From NCBI GenBank assembly GCA_040275425.1, contig JBEOKB010000292.1, positions 1 through 7,878 on the forward strand: a stretch of DNA of 7,878 bases, read 5' to 3'. Positions 7,017-7,878 of this stretch are shown piece by piece. The notes under the pieces are model-generated. The model ran no database searches. It was not told the origin of the DNA and saw only the letters and a program-made list of their open reading frames with translations. Numbering within the stretch: position 1 is the first letter of the stretch; every line of letters starts with the position of its first letter. Both the position numbers and the translations under genes were made by a program. The DNA comes from Pinisolibacter sp040275425. Its GTDB lineage: Bacteria > Pseudomonadota > Alphaproteobacteria > Rhizobiales > Ancalomicrobiaceae.

Positions 7017-7200
7017 GACTGGAGTTCCCGCGCGCGGGCGGCGAGCGTCCCGTGGGCGGAGACGCCTCTCGTGCTCTCGGGGTTTCGGTTATCCGACACC
7101 GCGCGGGAGCGCAAGCCGGGATGTCGCCGAAGCCGTTCGAACCGCGCGACCCTGCGGCCATTTCGCCGCCTCGGCCATCGAATCGATCAAGACCGCGCCT

Positions 7201-7216
7201 CGATCCGCGCGGATCG
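7201..7216 (-). terminator. 16-bp perfect palindrome just after the S4 gene, possible weak terminator
   Basis: CGATCCGC is followed directly by GCGGATCG, starting 11 bp past the S4 gene stop codon. It could fold into a short GC-rich hairpin in the transcript. There is no T-tract, so any termination would be weak or Rho-assisted. It could equally be an operator in the 225-bp gap before fdxA, which otherwise shows only the fdxA ribosome binding site. Confidence 0.3.
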
Positions 7217-7227
7217 CCGACCGGCCC

Positions 7228-7626
7228 TCACGCGCCCTCGTCCGCCCCGTCGCCGCCGAGCCGATCGAGCGCACGGCGATCCCGTTTGGTCGGCCGCCCC
7301 GAACCCGGCTCGCGCCGGGCGATCACCACCGTCTCCACCTGCGGTTCGCGCGGGGGGGCCGGTGGGCTCAGATCCTCGTAGAGCCGGGCCGCGACCTCGG
7401 CCGACCCACGCCGTTCGACGAAACCGACGATGCGCAGCACCCGAACCCGGCTCGGCAGGGTGATGGTGAGCGTCTGCCCCGCCTTCACCGCCGCCCCGGC
7501 CTTGGTCTCCCGCTCGCGATCGACCCGCACGTGGCCGCCCTCGACCAGCGCCTTGGCCAGCTCGCGCGTCTTCACCACCCGCGCGTGCCACAGCCACCGA
7601 TCGATGCGCTGACGGTCGCCGTCCAT
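7228..7626 (-). CDS. hslR: S4-domain RNA-binding protein, Hsp15 (HslR)-like
   Basis: This is a 132-residue S4-domain protein of the heat-shock protein 15 family. In E. coli, Hsp15 binds free 50S subunits that carry a nascent chain and helps recycle stalled ribosomes. The S4 domain is at about 7-60, with the typical RIDRWLWHARVVKTRELAKAL helices and GGHVRVD loop, followed by a beta strand QTLTITLP. The C-terminal region ends in a basic segment, GSGRPTKRDRRALDRL (108-123), characteristic of Hsp15 relatives. The ATG at 7626-7624 is fixed by a strong GAGGAGG 8 nt upstream; the longer in-frame start at 7731 would add 35 residues that do not look conserved. The gene lies between the helicase end and fdxA, all on the same strand. 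The family is firm; functional equivalence to E. coli HslR is inferred. Confidence 0.88.
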   Translation of the reverse strand: MDGDRQRIDRWLWHARVVKTRELAKALVEGGHVRVDRERETKAGAAVKAGQTLTITLPSRVRVLRIVGFVERRGSAEVAARLYEDLSPPAPPREPQVETVVIARREPGSGRPTKRDRRALDRLGGDGADEGA

Positions 7627-7634
7627 CGGCTCCG

Positions 7635-7641
7635 CCTCCTC
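7635..7641 (-). promoter_or_regulatory. Ribosome binding site fixing the S4 gene start
   Basis: GAGGAGG on the minus strand, a near-perfect Shine-Dalgarno sequence, lies 8 nt before the ATG at 7626. It supports the 132-residue product over a 167-residue one. Confidence 0.8.
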
Positions 7642-7732
7642 GACGTCGTCCCGAGTCCACGATGTTTCGACCTTCTCGAAACGTCGTGGGTGAAGCCAAG
7701 CCCGGCCGGGCGTCGGCCGGTCGGGCCGCAAC

Positions 7733-7768
7733 GCTCGTGAAAATCAGACGAGTCCGAATTTCACGAGC
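7733..7768 (-). repeat. 36-bp near-perfect dyad between helicase and S4 genes
   Basis: On the minus strand GCTCGTGAAA and TTTCACGAGC form perfect 10-bp arms. Inside them TTCGGAC and GTCTGAT pair over six of seven positions if one G-U pair is counted, around a central TC. The G-U pair is possible only in minus-strand RNA, the direction of the flanking genes; the complementary strand has A-C there. It starts 7 bp past the helicase stop codon. No T-run follows, so it is not a standard intrinsic terminator. A strong RNA hairpin that stabilises the upstream mRNA end, an operator, or a copy of a dispersed palindromic repeat are all possible. Confidence 0.65.
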
Positions 7769-7774
7769 CGAATG

Positions 7775-7878
7775 TCACTTGTCGTCGCCGGGCTTGCCCT
7801 TCTGCTCGAGCTCGGCCTTGAGCGCCATCAGCTTGGCGAAGGGCGAATTCGGATCGATCGCCTTCTCGATCCGCGGCC
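7775..7878 (-). CDS. C-terminal end of a probable ATP-dependent helicase (partial)
   Basis: Only the last 34 codons are in the window, ending with TGA at 7777-7775. The readable tail contains RIEKAIDPNSPFAKLMALK and ends AELEQKGKPGDDK. DPxSPFAxLxALK followed by a charged Lys/Asp-rich end resembles the C-terminus of the large alphaproteobacterial helicase that often precedes an S4 gene and fdxA. No helicase motif is visible, because those would lie outside the window. The frame is well supported by high-GC third positions and the clean stop. The product name is inference from this tail and the gene order. Confidence 0.65.
   Translation of the reverse strand, partial: PRIEKAIDPNSPFAKLMALKAELEQKGKPGDDK

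Noticed and set aside
6310..7740. A 476-residue open frame on the plus strand opposite fdxA and the S4 gene
   Set aside because: It lies over two recognisable minus-strand genes, and its translation is low-complexity with no motif.

Overview
The window is high-GC DNA whose proteins and gene order point to an alphaproteobacterium, most likely of the Hyphomicrobiales (Rhizobiales) type. The markers are an RpoH2-type sigma factor, a CarD/CdnL regulator, a 7Fe ferredoxin of the FdxA class, an Hsp15-like S4 protein and the tail of what looks like an ATP-dependent helicase, all on the minus strand in an order I associate with that group. The taxonomic call rests on protein character and gene order, not on a search.

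Layout. (1) Positions 1-1725 are the edge of an integrated element. They hold an unrecognised 109-residue ORF and, overlapping it by 4 bp, a complete P4-type tyrosine recombinase with all six catalytic residues. A 149-bp spacer with short direct repeats then leads to the 3' end of a tRNA-Arg(CCT) gene at 1726-1802. The integrase lies just downstream of the tRNA 3' end and is transcribed away from it, so the tRNA is the probable attachment site. The element should continue leftward beyond the window. (2) Positions 1803-4242 on the plus strand are host backbone: a secreted thermonuclease-fold protein that appears to lack key nuclease residues, followed after 5 bp by a predicted lipoprotein Zn-metalloprotease (M48 family) with a C-terminal LysM-like segment. 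These two probably form an operon for cell-envelope function. (3) Positions 4300-7878, all minus strand, hold in transcription order: helicase C-terminus (cut by the window), S4/Hsp15-like RNA-binding protein, FdxA ferredoxin, CarD transcription regulator and an RpoH2-type sigma-32 factor. A strong intrinsic terminator separates carD from rpoH, so rpoH has its own transcription start. The theme is stress and growth control of transcription and translation.

Two non-coding features stand out: a 36-bp near-perfect dyad between the helicase and S4 genes, and a 29-bp imperfect tandem duplication that includes the fdxA stop codon. The 673-bp gap between fdxA and carD has no convincing gene but carries several palindromes and a small AT-richer, promoter-like patch.

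I see no CRISPR array, insertion sequence, rRNA or convincing new defence or metabolic system. The least explained coding item is the 109-residue ORF coupled to the integrase. Whatever cargo the island carries lies outside this window.
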